Positions 51,333-59,590 of a stretch of 64,000 nucleotides of DNA are shown here, one piece after another. Numbering within the stretch: the stretch's first letter is position 1; each line of letters begins with the position of its first letter. Made by a program: the position numbers and the translations under genes. A model generated the notes under the pieces. That model saw nothing but the letters and a program-made list of their open reading frames with translations, ran no database searches and had not been told where the DNA came from. Source of the stretch: Aldehydirespirator sp965116195 (GTDB taxonomy: Bacteria > Actinomycetota > Acidimicrobiia > Acidimicrobiales > Aldehydirespiratoraceae); the NCBI GenBank assembly GCA_965116195.1, contig OZ220491.1, positions 620,001 to 684,000 of the forward strand. The letters run 5' to 3'.

Positions 51333-52376
51333 CTATGTTGGACGCTTGGAGGTCTGAAGGCGTTCAAGGAGTTGTCGCAGATCTGACTGCCAGCAGGCTG
51401 TCAGATGGGTCGGGCGGTAACCCATCCGGGTGTTGATGGCCAGCATGTGCGTGTTGCTTGCCGCATTGCCGGTGTGCAGAGCCGTGACCTCGGGTTCGGC
51501 GCTGCGCAACCGCTGCCACATGGCTGCCTTCATCCAACGGCCGATCCCCCGACCTCGGTAGGCGGGCAGTACCACCGTGTTCCACTGCCATGAACAGGCA
51601 GGCCTGTGCCGGTTGATGAGTACTTCAGTGGCACCGGCCGCGCCACCGTCAAAAGCGACAGCAAATACCCCCTGATATTCCAGCCCGTGAGCGGCCTGCG
51701 CTTTGATCTCGGTTTGCATCATGGAGGCATCCACGATTGTGTCGGCTATTTCGAGGTCGTCAGTGGGAGCGTCATTCATGGCGTTGGTGGTGGCCACGAG
51801 ATGATCCAGCCACTTGTCCGGGCAATGCTCTGACCAGTGCAGCAACTCCACACCGGGCGGTGCCTCGTCAATCCACTGCTGCATCAGTCGGGGGTTGACC
51901 TCGGCCAGGTGCAGGCTCGCCTCCTGCTCGGTGTAGCGCAACTCGGCACCGAGGTCAGCCCAAAAAGCCTCAGCCTCAATGGTGAGGTCACCAAATGCGA
52001 TTATCGAACTGCGCCCGTCGGCCTGTGCCTGCTGCAACAGCCGTACCAGCACCACCGCTGACACATCATCGGCGTCGGTGGCCCCGTCGGCCCCATCGGT
52101 GGACGTGATTTCCAGCACGGCCACGGCTGCGTTGGCCGGGTCAACCGACAACTGAAGATGCCCGATGGCCACGGCCCTGCCACCCCGAAATGCCACGGTC
52201 CGCTGGTGTCGGGCGTGTTCGGTGTTGTCCTCGTCAAAGATCGCACGTAGCTCGGCTGCCGTGGTGGTCGGCAGGGCCGGGTCGCGCTTTTGGTCAAGGC
52301 CCTGTTGAAGTTCCAGAGCTGCCGTGAAGTCCCGGCCGCCCAGCTGCTGTGCGTCAACGATGCGAATGCTGGTCAT
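51333..52376 (-). CDS. GNAT-family N-acetyltransferase, two-domain
   Basis: A 347-residue protein with two GNAT folds. The N-terminal half is degenerate (AVAIGHLQLSVDPANAAVAVLEIT). The C-terminal half keeps the acetyl-CoA loop VLPAYRGRGIGRWMKAAMWQRL and the late TGNAASNTHMLAINTRMGYRP that contacts cofactor. The tandem layout is like mycothiol synthase, but the match to MshD itself is not convincing; antibiotic or small-molecule acetylation is equally possible. The ATG at 52376 is followed by SIRIVDAQQLGG. Its upstream spacer is a repeat array. Confidence 0.78.
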   Translation of the reverse strand: MTSIRIVDAQQLGGRDFTAALELQQGLDQKRDPALPTTTAAELRAIFDEDNTEHARHQRTVAFRGGRAVAIGHLQLSVDPANAAVAVLEITSTDGADGATDADDVSAVVLVRLLQQAQADGRSSIIAFGDLTIEAEAFWADLGAELRYTEQEASLHLAEVNPRLMQQWIDEAPPGVELLHWSEHCPDKWLDHLVATTNAMNDAPTDDLEIADTIVDASMMQTEIKAQAAHGLEYQGVFAVAFDGGAAGATEVLINRHRPACSWQWNTVVLPAYRGRGIGRWMKAAMWQRLRSAEPEVTALHTGNAASNTHMLAINTRMGYRPTHLTACWQSDLRQLLERLQTSKRPT

Positions 52377-52424
52377 CTCTCAAAGATGCCGACCCGTCGT
52401 GGTGGTCGCTGCGTTGCCACGGCC

Positions 52425-52700
52425 CGTGTCGGTGGTCGTCGGTCGGTGGTTGTTGATTGGCGGTCGGTGGTGTTGGTCACGGCTGGTTGTTGATTGGCGG
52501 TCGGTGCTGTTGGTCACGGCTGGTTGTTGGTTGGCGGTCGGTGGTTGTTGGTCACGGCTGGTTGTTGGTTGGCGGTCGGTGGTTGTTGGTTGGCGGTCGG
52601 TGGTGTTGGTCACGGCTGGTTGTTGGTTGGCGGTCGGTGGTTGTTGGTTGTTGGTTGGCGGTCGGTGGTGTTGGTCACGGCTGGTCACGGCGGGGGGTGT
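52425..52700. repeat. GGTTGTTGGTTGGCGGTC repeat array
   Basis: Units of about 36-54 bp built from TTGTTGGTTGGCGGTCGGTG and TTGGTCACGGCTGG recur at least six times between the msrB and acetyltransferase genes. Frames across it on both strands are open but low-complexity. No gene is seen. Confidence 0.88.
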
Positions 52701-52753
52701 TGTCTCGGCCTGTGAGACGATTGGCGGTCGTGGTGTCGCCACGGCCCTGTGCG

Positions 52754-53197
52754 TCAGCCGCTTTCGTTGGTGCGGTGCAGGCGCAGCGATGCAGAGTTCA
52801 TGCAAAAGCGATCGCCGGTGGGTTTCGGGCCGTCATCAAAGCGGTGGCCCAGGTGCGCACCGCAGTTGGCGCACAATGCCTCATCACGCCTCATGCCGAA
52901 GCTGCGATCAGTCTGTATCGCCACTGTGTCGGGATCAAGCGGAGCCCAGAAGCTGGGCCAGCCGGTACCTGACTCGTACTTGGTTTCGCTGGAAAACAGC
53001 GGCAAGTCGCAGACGATGCAGTGATAGGAGCCGTCGTCGTGGCAGTTCCAGTACTCGCCGGTGAAGGCTCGCTCGGTGCCTGCCTGCTGGGTGACCTGGT
53101 ACTGCTGAGGCGTGAGGCGTGAACGCAGTTCAGCGTCATCAAACGTCTTGCGGGTATTCTGGCGGGTATGCGGGGTTGTTGAGATTTTCGGGTTCAT
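52754..53197 (-). CDS. msrB: Peptide-methionine (R)-S-oxide reductase MsrB
   Basis: A 147-residue repair enzyme reducing methionine-R-sulfoxide in proteins. Motifs: RLTPQQYQVTQQAGTERAFTGEYW, two zinc CxxC pairs (HCIVCDLPLF and CANCGAHLG), SGTGWPSFW, HRFDDGPKPTGDRFCMNSASL with the catalytic Cys near residue 137. Here the active residue is an ordinary cysteine codon, unlike some selenoprotein MsrBs. The start at 53197 has GAAAGG upstream; the frame extends to 53332 without a family match. Confidence 0.95.
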   Translation of the reverse strand: MNPKISTTPHTRQNTRKTFDDAELRSRLTPQQYQVTQQAGTERAFTGEYWNCHDDGSYHCIVCDLPLFSSETKYESGTGWPSFWAPLDPDTVAIQTDRSFGMRRDEALCANCGAHLGHRFDDGPKPTGDRFCMNSASLRLHRTNESG

Positions 53198-53309
53198 GGG
53201 GTTGCCTTTCTCGTCTGGGCCTCTACGGTAGACAACGCAAACGGGTTTCGTCAGGTTCTTGGCCGTTGAACTGGAATCCCGTGTTGCCTTGATGTGAGCG
53301 CAGTCGGCC

Positions 53310-53500
53310 CGCTCCGTCCTCTCTGGAGACATCCCTCGCTTGGAGGTTCGTCCTCTTTGGTGGAGTTCTTCGTCGCTTGGAGGTTCGTCCCTTTGTGGAG
53401 ATACCCCTCGCTTGGAGGTTCGAGGTTCGTCCTCTTTGGTGGAGTTTTCCGTCGCTTGGAGGTTCGTCCCTTTGTGATGGAGGTCTTCATCGCCCCGGGG
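53310..53500. repeat. CTTGGAGGTTCGTCC repeat
   Basis: CGCTTGGAGGTTCG recurs five or more times between 53330 and 53470. It alternates with CTCTTTGGTGGAGTT and CCTTTGTGGAGATACCC segments. No gene recognised in 53198-53590. Confidence 0.85.
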
Positions 53501-53635
53501 GTCATCTCTGTCTGGCGGCTGAAGGTAGTTCTCGGGCCTGTTCTGAGCACGTAGCCACGTGCCGTCGCCCGGGGTGTTAGCATGAACATGTGTTCGTAAC
53601 TACATTGCTGTTATACTCACCCAAGTCCCGACACC

Positions 53636-54230
53636 CTGCCAATCCCGCAGCAACCCCGCAGCATCCGAAGTGCCAACGCACCAACGCAACAACTTCATGC
53701 CCAGCAACCCTGCAACCCGCAGCAACCCCGCAGCATCCGAAGTGCCAACGCACCAACGCAACAACTTCATGCCCAGCAACCTTGCAACCCCGCAGCATCC
53801 GTAGCAACCTCGCAACCTCGCAGCATCCGAAGTGCCAACGCATCAACGCAACAGCTTCATGCCCGGCAACCTTGCAACCCCGCAGCATCCGTAGCAACCT
53901 CGCAACCTCGCAGCATCCGAAGTGCCAACGCAACAACGCACCAACTTCATGCCCGGCAACCCTGCAACCCCGCAGCATCCGTAGCAACCTCGCAGCATCC
54001 GAAGTGCCAACGCATCAACGCAACAGCTTCATGCCCAGCAACCTTGCAACCCCGCAGCATCCGTAGCAACCTCGCAACCTCGCAGCATCCGAAGTGCCAA
54101 CGCATCAACGCAAACAGCTTCATGCCCAGCAACCTTGCAACCCCGCAGCATCCGTAGCAACCTCGCAACCTCGCAGCATCCGAAGCGCCAACGCAACAAC
54201 GCAACAGCTTCATGCCCAGCAGCCCAGCAA
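53636..54230. repeat. ~90-bp tandem repeat array upstream of recA (seven copies)
   Basis: GAAGTGCCAACGCA-containing units start at 53667, 53739, 53829, 53919, 54001, 54091 and 54182 (spacing 72-91 bp, mostly 90). Each contains CTTCATGCCC and GCAACC/GCATCC subrepeats of about 9 bp, whose loss explains the short copies. There are no unique spacers, so this is not CRISPR. The 140 bp from 54231 to the recA start show no LexA palindrome that I can see. Confidence 0.93.
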
Positions 54231-54367
54231 CCCCCATCGGCAGCATGTCCAACCCCATGATTGTCACACCCTCCACATAGGTTGACCGGCAATCCCCAAC
54301 TCGCCTCAAGGCCGTACACAGTTCACCAGTGCTCACAGAGCGCACCAACAATCAGAAAGGAACAACA

Positions 54368-55492
54368 ATGAAAGAAGCAAAAGAAATGAAGGACCGGCAG
54401 AAAGCCCTGGACATGGCGATGAGCCAAATCGACAAGCAGTTCGGTCGTGGCTCGGTCATGAAGATGGGCGAGAAGACCGCGATGAGTATCGAGTCGGTAC
54501 CCACCGGGGCGCTGTCGCTGGACCTCGCCCTCGGCATCGGGGGCTTGCCGCGAGGTCGGGTCACCGAAATATTCGGGCCTGAGTCCTCAGGCAAGACCAC
54601 ACTGGCCACCCATGTCGTGGCTGAAGCCCAGCGCAACGGCGGGGTCTGCGCCTATGTGGACGCCGAGCACGCCATGGATCCCGTCTACGCCAAAGCCATC
54701 GGCGTGGACATAGACGAGTTGCTCATATCCCAGCCCGACACGGGGGAGCAGGCTTTGGAGATTGCCGACATGCTGATCCGTTCGGGTGCTCTGGATGTGG
54801 TGGTGATCGATTCGGTGGCCGCTCTCACTCCGAGGGCTGAGCTTGAGGGCGAAATGGGCGATACCCATGTCGGTCTGCAGGCGCGGCTCATGTCGCAGGC
54901 GTTGCGCAAGCTCACCTCCAACCTCAACAAGTCGAACACGATCTGCATCTTCATCAACCAACTGCGTGAGAAGATCGGTGTGATGTTCGGTTCGCCGGAG
55001 ACCACCCCGGGCGGGCGTGCTCTCAAGTTCTATTCATCGGTGCGCCTTGACATCCGTCGGATTGAGTCAATCAAGAACGGTGTTGAAGTCGTGGGCAACC
55101 GCACCAGGGTCAAGGTGGTGAAGAACAAGTGCGCCCCGCCGTTTCGTCAGGCAGAGTTCGACATCATGTATGGACATGGCATCTCCCGTGAAGGTTCGGT
55201 GCTTGACCTCGCGGTGACCCAGTCGATCGTCAAGAAGTCCGGTGCCTGGTACACCTACGACGGGGAGCAGCTCGGCCAGGGTCGCGAGAACGCCAAGACA
55301 TGTCTTCAGGACAACCCCGAGTTGATGGTTGAGATCTCTGACCTCGTGTGGAAGGCGGTAATGCCCGACACCGATGACACCAGCGGTGAGGTCCGAGACT
55401 CTCAGTCTGATGGTGTGCAGGCTTCCAACGGCACAGGTGTCCACCCACCTGTTGGCGTTGCTCACGCAGCTGCCGCTGAGAGTGCTGTCTGA
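54368..55492 (+). CDS. recA: Recombinase RecA
   Basis: A 374-residue homologous-recombination ATPase and LexA coprotease. Walker A is FGPESSGKTTLATHV near 72-85. VCAYVDAEHAMDPVYA, the Walker B VVVIDSVAALTPRAELEGEMGD and loop L2 (FINQLREKIGVMFGSPETTPGGRALKFY) follow. The C-terminus is acidic and then Ala/Ser-rich. AAAGGA lies 6 nt before the ATG at 54368. RecX, which usually follows recA, is not present; miaB comes next. Ending the window's largest intergenic repeat array, its promoter must lie in or after that array. Confidence 0.98.
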   Translation: MKEAKEMKDRQKALDMAMSQIDKQFGRGSVMKMGEKTAMSIESVPTGALSLDLALGIGGLPRGRVTEIFGPESSGKTTLATHVVAEAQRNGGVCAYVDAEHAMDPVYAKAIGVDIDELLISQPDTGEQALEIADMLIRSGALDVVVIDSVAALTPRAELEGEMGDTHVGLQARLMSQALRKLTSNLNKSNTICIFINQLREKIGVMFGSPETTPGGRALKFYSSVRLDIRRIESIKNGVEVVGNRTRVKVVKNKCAPPFRQAEFDIMYGHGISREGSVLDLAVTQSIVKKSGAWYTYDGEQLGQGRENAKTCLQDNPELMVEISDLVWKAVMPDTDDTSGEVRDSQSDGVQASNGTGVHPPVGVAHAAAAESAV

Positions 55493-55670
55493 GGAAGCCT
55501 TCGACACGCAGGGGCACATGATCGTCCGGACTGGAGCGACCGGCTTGCCGCCCCCAGGAAGCCCTCGACAGGCAGGGCACATGATCGTTCTGACTGGAGC
55601 GACCGGCTTGCCGCCCCCAGGAAGCCCTCGACAGGCAGGGCACATGATCGTTCTAGCGTCCGGCGGGTGG
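55493..55670. repeat. 63-bp tandem repeat after recA
   Basis: AGGAAGCC, one variable base, then TCGACA units start at 55493, 55556 and 55619, with GGCACATGATCGT and GACCGGCTTGCCGCCCCC inside. The array starts immediately after the recA stop codon. The remaining spacer to 55800 has nothing recognisable beyond a CGGAGTGCTGTC/GCTGTCTGAGG-like echo of the recA end near 55740. Confidence 0.9.
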
Positions 55671-55800
55671 TAGTCGGGTGCGTGTTGCCCTGACACTCGC
55701 GGACCCAAGATCGCCCGGGCCGTCATCATGCATCTGCCTGCCGGAGTGCTGTCAGAGGGAGCCTCTGTCGGCTGTTGGCTGAGGCTCTAGCCTTGTGGGT

Positions 55801-57294
55801 GTGGCACGTACCTTTGCCATCCGCACCTTTGGTTGTCAGATGAACGAGCATGACTCCGAACGAATCGCAGGACTGCTTGAAGACGACGGATACCGGAGAT
55901 CGCCGGTGCTTGAAGAGGCCGACGTGATCGTGCTCAACACCTGCTGCATCCGCGAGAAGGCGGACAACAAGCTCTACGGCGCTCTTGGTCGTCTCAAAGC
56001 TGTCAAGTCGAAGCGTCCGGACATGTTGATCGCAGTGGCTGGCTGTCTTGCCCAGAAAGACCGTGAGTTGGTGCGGCAGCGGGCGAGTCACGTGGATGTG
56101 GTGTTCGGTACTCACAATGTGCATCGGGCCGCAGAACTGCTCAGTCATGCGGCCCGTCACGGGCCGGTGGTCGAGATCCTGAATGAAACCGTCAGAGGCG
56201 ATGCCGAGGCATTTCCCTCCGCTCTGCCCGCCCGTCGCGAGTCCGAGCACGCCGCCTGGGTGACGATTCAGATCGGATGCGACAACAGTTGCAGTTTCTG
56301 CATCGTGCCTTCTGTGAGAGGGCCCGAGATCAGCCGGCCTTTTGGTGAGCTGGTGGACGAGGTACAGGCGCTGGCCCGAAGCGGTGTGAGCGAGGTCACC
56401 CTGCTGGGCCAGAACGTCAACAGCTATGGCCGGGACCTGGCATTGGCATGTCGCAGCGGTGACCACCGGTGGGAGGACGACACCTGGTGGTGCGGCCCGG
56501 TGTGGACATCAGACCGTCGAGCACGCCCGCTGTTTGCGGACCTGTTGTGTGCCGTCGGCGAGACAGACGGCATTCGGCGGGTGCGTTTCACCAGTCCGCA
56601 CCCCAAGGACCTGCGGCCCGAGACGATCTCGGCCATGGCCGACGTGTCGGCAGTGTGTGAGCACCTGCATCTGCCTTTGCAGTCAGGCAGCGACCGGGTG
56701 CTCAAGGCGATGCGGCGCGGCTACAGCGCACAGCGCTATCTGGAACGGTTGGGTGCTGCGCGGGCCGCGGTCACGGACCTGGCAGTTTCCACCGACATGA
56801 TCGTCGGATTTCCAGGCGAGACCGAGTCGGACTTTGAACAGACATTACAAGTTGCTGCCGAGGCTCGATTCGACAGTGCCTTCACGTTCATCTTCTCACC
56901 TCGGCCAGGCACCGCAGCAGCTCAGATGCAGGAGCACTACGTGGCTCACGATGTGGCTGTGGAGCGTTACGAGCGTCTCCGACGCGTGGTTGAGCGTTCA
57001 AGTCGGCTCGCCAATGAGTCCCGCATCGGTATGACCGAGGAGGTGGTGGTGGAAGGGCCGAGCAAGAGGGATGCGACAGTCATGAGCGGCCGCACAAGAC
57101 GCAACACCTTGACACATTTCCAGGCTCCGTCAGATATGACACTGCGGCCTGGAACCTACGCTCAGGTACGTGTCACAGCGGCTGCCGCAAACTTCTTGCA
57201 GGGTGAGCTGGTTGATCTCGAGGCATCTGCAACAGCCTCCATCGTCGGCGCAGTTCGCAGGCGAATTCCGGTTACCGCAGCAGCGGTGTCGTGA
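55801..57294 (+). CDS. miaB: tRNA-2-methylthio-N6-dimethylallyladenosine synthase MiaB
   Basis: A 497-residue radical-SAM methylthiotransferase acting on A37 of tRNA. Motifs: TFGCQMNEHDSERIAG, LNTCCIREKADNKLYG, VAGCLAQKD (first cluster), IQIGCDNSCSFCIVPSVRGPE (radical-SAM CxxxCxxC), LLGQNVNSYGRD, FTSPHPKDL, LHLPLQSGSDRVLKAMRRGY and DMIVGFPGETE, then a TRAM domain. A ~20-residue Trp/Cys-containing insert (DHRWEDDTWWCGPV) follows NVNSYGRD. The GTG at 55801 gives MARTFAIRTFGCQ; another GTG six bases earlier is possible. It acts after MiaA, encoded next. Confidence 0.95.
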   Translation: MARTFAIRTFGCQMNEHDSERIAGLLEDDGYRRSPVLEEADVIVLNTCCIREKADNKLYGALGRLKAVKSKRPDMLIAVAGCLAQKDRELVRQRASHVDVVFGTHNVHRAAELLSHAARHGPVVEILNETVRGDAEAFPSALPARRESEHAAWVTIQIGCDNSCSFCIVPSVRGPEISRPFGELVDEVQALARSGVSEVTLLGQNVNSYGRDLALACRSGDHRWEDDTWWCGPVWTSDRRARPLFADLLCAVGETDGIRRVRFTSPHPKDLRPETISAMADVSAVCEHLHLPLQSGSDRVLKAMRRGYSAQRYLERLGAARAAVTDLAVSTDMIVGFPGETESDFEQTLQVAAEARFDSAFTFIFSPRPGTAAAQMQEHYVAHDVAVERYERLRRVVERSSRLANESRIGMTEEVVVEGPSKRDATVMSGRTRRNTLTHFQAPSDMTLRPGTYAQVRVTAAAANFLQGELVDLEASATASIVGAVRRRIPVTAAAVS

Positions 57295-57321
57295 GGAGTC
57301 ACGCCCGTTCCGCTTCTGGCC

Positions 57322-58320
57322 TTGAACTCTGAGACCGCACGATCCGCTGACCCTGATCATGGGTGGCTCGCAGACCGACCACTGGTGATCGTCGGCCCCA
57401 CTGCCTCGGGCAAGTCGGAACTGGCCCTGGCCGTTGCCCGCCTTGTGGGTAAAGCCGAGATCGTCACGCTTGACTCGATGCAGGTGTATCAGGGCATGGA
57501 TGTCGGAACGGCCACTCCAACCTGTGATGAGCAGGCCGAGGTGCCACACCATCTGATCAACCTGGTCAAACCCTGCGAGGAGTTCACGGTCGCAGCGCTA
57601 CAGCAGCATGCATACGCTGCACTCAGCGACATCCGCAGCAGGCAGGCCGTGCCTGTGTTGGTGGGCGGCACCGGCTTGTATGTGCGCGCCGTGGTGGACG
57701 GCCTGCGTATTCCCGGACGCTTTCCCCAGGTGCGTTCTGTGCTTGAGGCTGACCCTGATACCGAGGCGCTGCATCAACGTCTGGCTCAACTTGACCCGAC
57801 TGCTGCTGGTCGCACAGAGCCCGGCAACCGTCGTCGGGTGTTGAGAGCCATGGAGGTGACCCTGGGAAGCGGACAACCGTTTTCGTCCTATGGCCCCGGA
57901 CTGGACCATTACCCACCGACATCGTTCGTGCAGTTGGGTCTGCGCTGTGCCAGAGACATCCTTGATGAGCGCATCATGACCCGTTACCAGCACCAGATGG
58001 CCGACGGGTTCCTGGAAGAGGCACGTTCGTTGTTGCGAAGGCCTCTTTCTCGCACCGCAGCGCAGGCACTGGGCTACAAGGAACTGATCGCTCACCTGCG
58101 TGGCGATGTCACCCTGGACGAGGCGCTTGTGACGGCAGTTCTGCGCACCCGACGCTTCGCCCGTCGTCAACAGCGCTGGTTCCGGCGCGATCCCCGTATT
58201 CGTTGGCTGGAGGTACCGGCAACAGCTGAGCGGGCTCTGGCGGTCTGGCAGGCTGCCGCAACGGTGACATCGGACAGTTCGCAACGCGACAACCCAGCCA
58301 ACGAGACAATAGCGTTGTGA
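57322..58320 (+). CDS. miaA: tRNA dimethylallyltransferase MiaA
   Basis: A 332-residue enzyme that adds the isopentenyl group to A37 of tRNA, the substrate for MiaB. P-loop IVGPTASGKSELALAVAR (23-40), TLDSMQVYQGMDVGTATP, PHHLIN, VLVGGTGLYVRAVVDGL and the C-terminal ALGYKELIAHLRGD and RTRRFARRQQRWFRRDPRIRWL are all typical. The start is TTG at 57322. The 3' end overlaps dapF as GTGA, indicating translational coupling. Confidence 0.95.
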   Translation: MNSETARSADPDHGWLADRPLVIVGPTASGKSELALAVARLVGKAEIVTLDSMQVYQGMDVGTATPTCDEQAEVPHHLINLVKPCEEFTVAALQQHAYAALSDIRSRQAVPVLVGGTGLYVRAVVDGLRIPGRFPQVRSVLEADPDTEALHQRLAQLDPTAAGRTEPGNRRRVLRAMEVTLGSGQPFSSYGPGLDHYPPTSFVQLGLRCARDILDERIMTRYQHQMADGFLEEARSLLRRPLSRTAAQALGYKELIAHLRGDVTLDEALVTAVLRTRRFARRQQRWFRRDPRIRWLEVPATAERALAVWQAAATVTSDSSQRDNPANETIAL

Positions 58321-59516
58321 GTTCAGGTGTGACCTCAGGTGTGACTTCGGGCCTTACGCTGCACAAGTTGCACGGTCTCTGCAACGACTTTCTCGTCATG
58401 CACACCGATCTGCTCCCGTCACAGGCCGAGGCCTCCAGAGCGGCTGTGGCGCTCTGTGATCGGCATCGTGGTCTCGGTGCCGACGGCTTGATCTACGCGC
58501 AGGTTGCATCACCTGTTGAGGGTGGCACGCCGAGCGCAGTGATGAGGCTCTGGAATGCCGACGGCTCCTCGGCCGAGGTGTCCGGGAATGGTCTGAGATG
58601 CCTGGCCCACAGCATCGCCCGCACCCGTGGCGTTGACAGCCTTGACATCGTGATCAGCACCCTTGCCGGGCCTCGCAGATGCAGCATCCGTGTCAGATCA
58701 CTCACAAACTCCTCGCCGGGTGACAGTCCCCCGGGTGCTCGCAGCAATGCAGTTTCCGCAGGGTTCAGATCACCCACACACTTCTCGCCACAGGACCGTC
58801 TCCCGGGCGCTGGCAGCGATGCCGTTTCGGCAGGGTTCAGATCACCCACATCCTCGCCCCAGGACCGTCTTCTGGATGTTGGCAGCGATGCCGTTTCGGC
58901 AGGGTTCAGATCACCCACAGGTTCCTCCTCACAGGACCGTCTCCCGGGCGCTGGCAGCGATGCCGTTTCGGCAGGGTTCAGATCACCCACAGGTTCGTCG
59001 CACAGGATGGGGGACCATGGGGGATTCTCCACAGCCGTGGGCACAGTGGAGATGGGCAACCCAGAACCGGGTCCCCTGCCGGATGATCTGGGCGTTGACC
59101 CACTTGCAGTGGCGCAAGAACTGATCGGCGGTCATGGAGTCAGCCGGTGGCAGACGGTGCAGGTGGGCAACCCTCATGTTGTGTTTGCTGTGACTGATCC
59201 TGCAGCGGTGGATCTGCAACGGGCTGGAGCGGCTCTTGAGGCTCTCTTCTGTGGAGGCATCAATGTCCATTTCTGCTCGGTTACCGGACCCGATGAGCTG
59301 ACTCTGCGCGTCTGGGAACGAGGTGTCGGTGTGACCGAGGCCTGTGGTTCGGGTGCAGTGGCCGCTGCCGCCGTCTTTCGTCAATGGGGTGTTGTGGGCC
59401 GTAACGTGGTTGTGCGGATGGCTGGTGGTGATGCTCGGGTTGACCTTGCGGTGCCGGTTACGCTCACAGGCGAGTCTGTGTATATCGCCACCATCACTCT
59501 CGGCAAGGGGCAGTGA
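58317..59516 (+). CDS. dapF: Diaminopimelate epimerase DapF with an internal repeat insert
   Basis: A 399-residue epimerase converting LL-DAP to meso-DAP. Catalytic Cys motifs are SGNGLRCLAH (near 96) and EACGSGAVA (near 347). HKLHGLCNDFLVM opens the protein, RLWNADGSSAEVSGNG precedes the first Cys, and VGNPHVVFAV and GINVHFCSV lie before the second. Between the two halves sit about 110 extra residues made of four ~24-residue units (AGSDAVSAGFRSPT). The usual enzyme has about 280 residues. GTG at 58317 overlaps the miaA stop, and its own stop overlaps the next small ORF as GTGA. Confidence 0.95.
   Translation: MSSGVTSGVTSGLTLHKLHGLCNDFLVMHTDLLPSQAEASRAAVALCDRHRGLGADGLIYAQVASPVEGGTPSAVMRLWNADGSSAEVSGNGLRCLAHSIARTRGVDSLDIVISTLAGPRRCSIRVRSLTNSSPGDSPPGARSNAVSAGFRSPTHFSPQDRLPGAGSDAVSAGFRSPTSSPQDRLLDVGSDAVSAGFRSPTGSSSQDRLPGAGSDAVSAGFRSPTGSSHRMGDHGGFSTAVGTVEMGNPEPGPLPDDLGVDPLAVAQELIGGHGVSRWQTVQVGNPHVVFAVTDPAAVDLQRAGAALEALFCGGINVHFCSVTGPDELTLRVWERGVGVTEACGSGAVAAAAVFRQWGVVGRNVVVRMAGGDARVDLAVPVTLTGESVYIATITLGKGQ
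58690..59000 (+). repeat. In-frame 69/72-bp repeats inside dapF
   Basis: GCAGGGTTCAGATCACCCAC recurs at 58758, 58830, 58899 and 58971 (72, 69, 72 bp), after a diverged partial unit near 58693. All spacings are multiples of three, so the epimerase frame survives. Confidence 0.93.
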
Positions 59517-59590
59517 CTGAGAAGGACGGCTTGTCGTCGCGCCCTGAAGCACTCCTCGCTGATGCGAGCGCTGAGTTCGGGGGGCAATGA
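59513..59590 (+). CDS. 25-codon ORF made by duplication of the hflX start, bridging dapF and hflX
   Basis: GTG at 59513 overlaps the dapF stop (GTGA). The frame has 25 codons starting MTEKDGLSSRP, an echo of the hflX N-terminus MTEKEGLSSRP, and stops at TGA 59588-59590, which overlaps the hflX ATG at 59587 (ATGA). The 74-bp spacing between the two starts is not a multiple of three. It may couple translation of dapF to hflX; it may have no function as a peptide. Confidence 0.5.
   Translation: MTEKDGLSSRPEALLADASAEFGGQ

Noticed and set aside
52754..53197. MsrB as a second selenoprotein
   Set aside because: The catalytic position is an ordinary Cys codon (RFCMNSASL) and no in-frame UGA occurs.
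53590..54231. CRISPR array upstream of recA
   Set aside because: Units are near-identical along their whole length and contain 9-bp subrepeats. There are no unique spacers, no short palindromic repeat and no cas genes.
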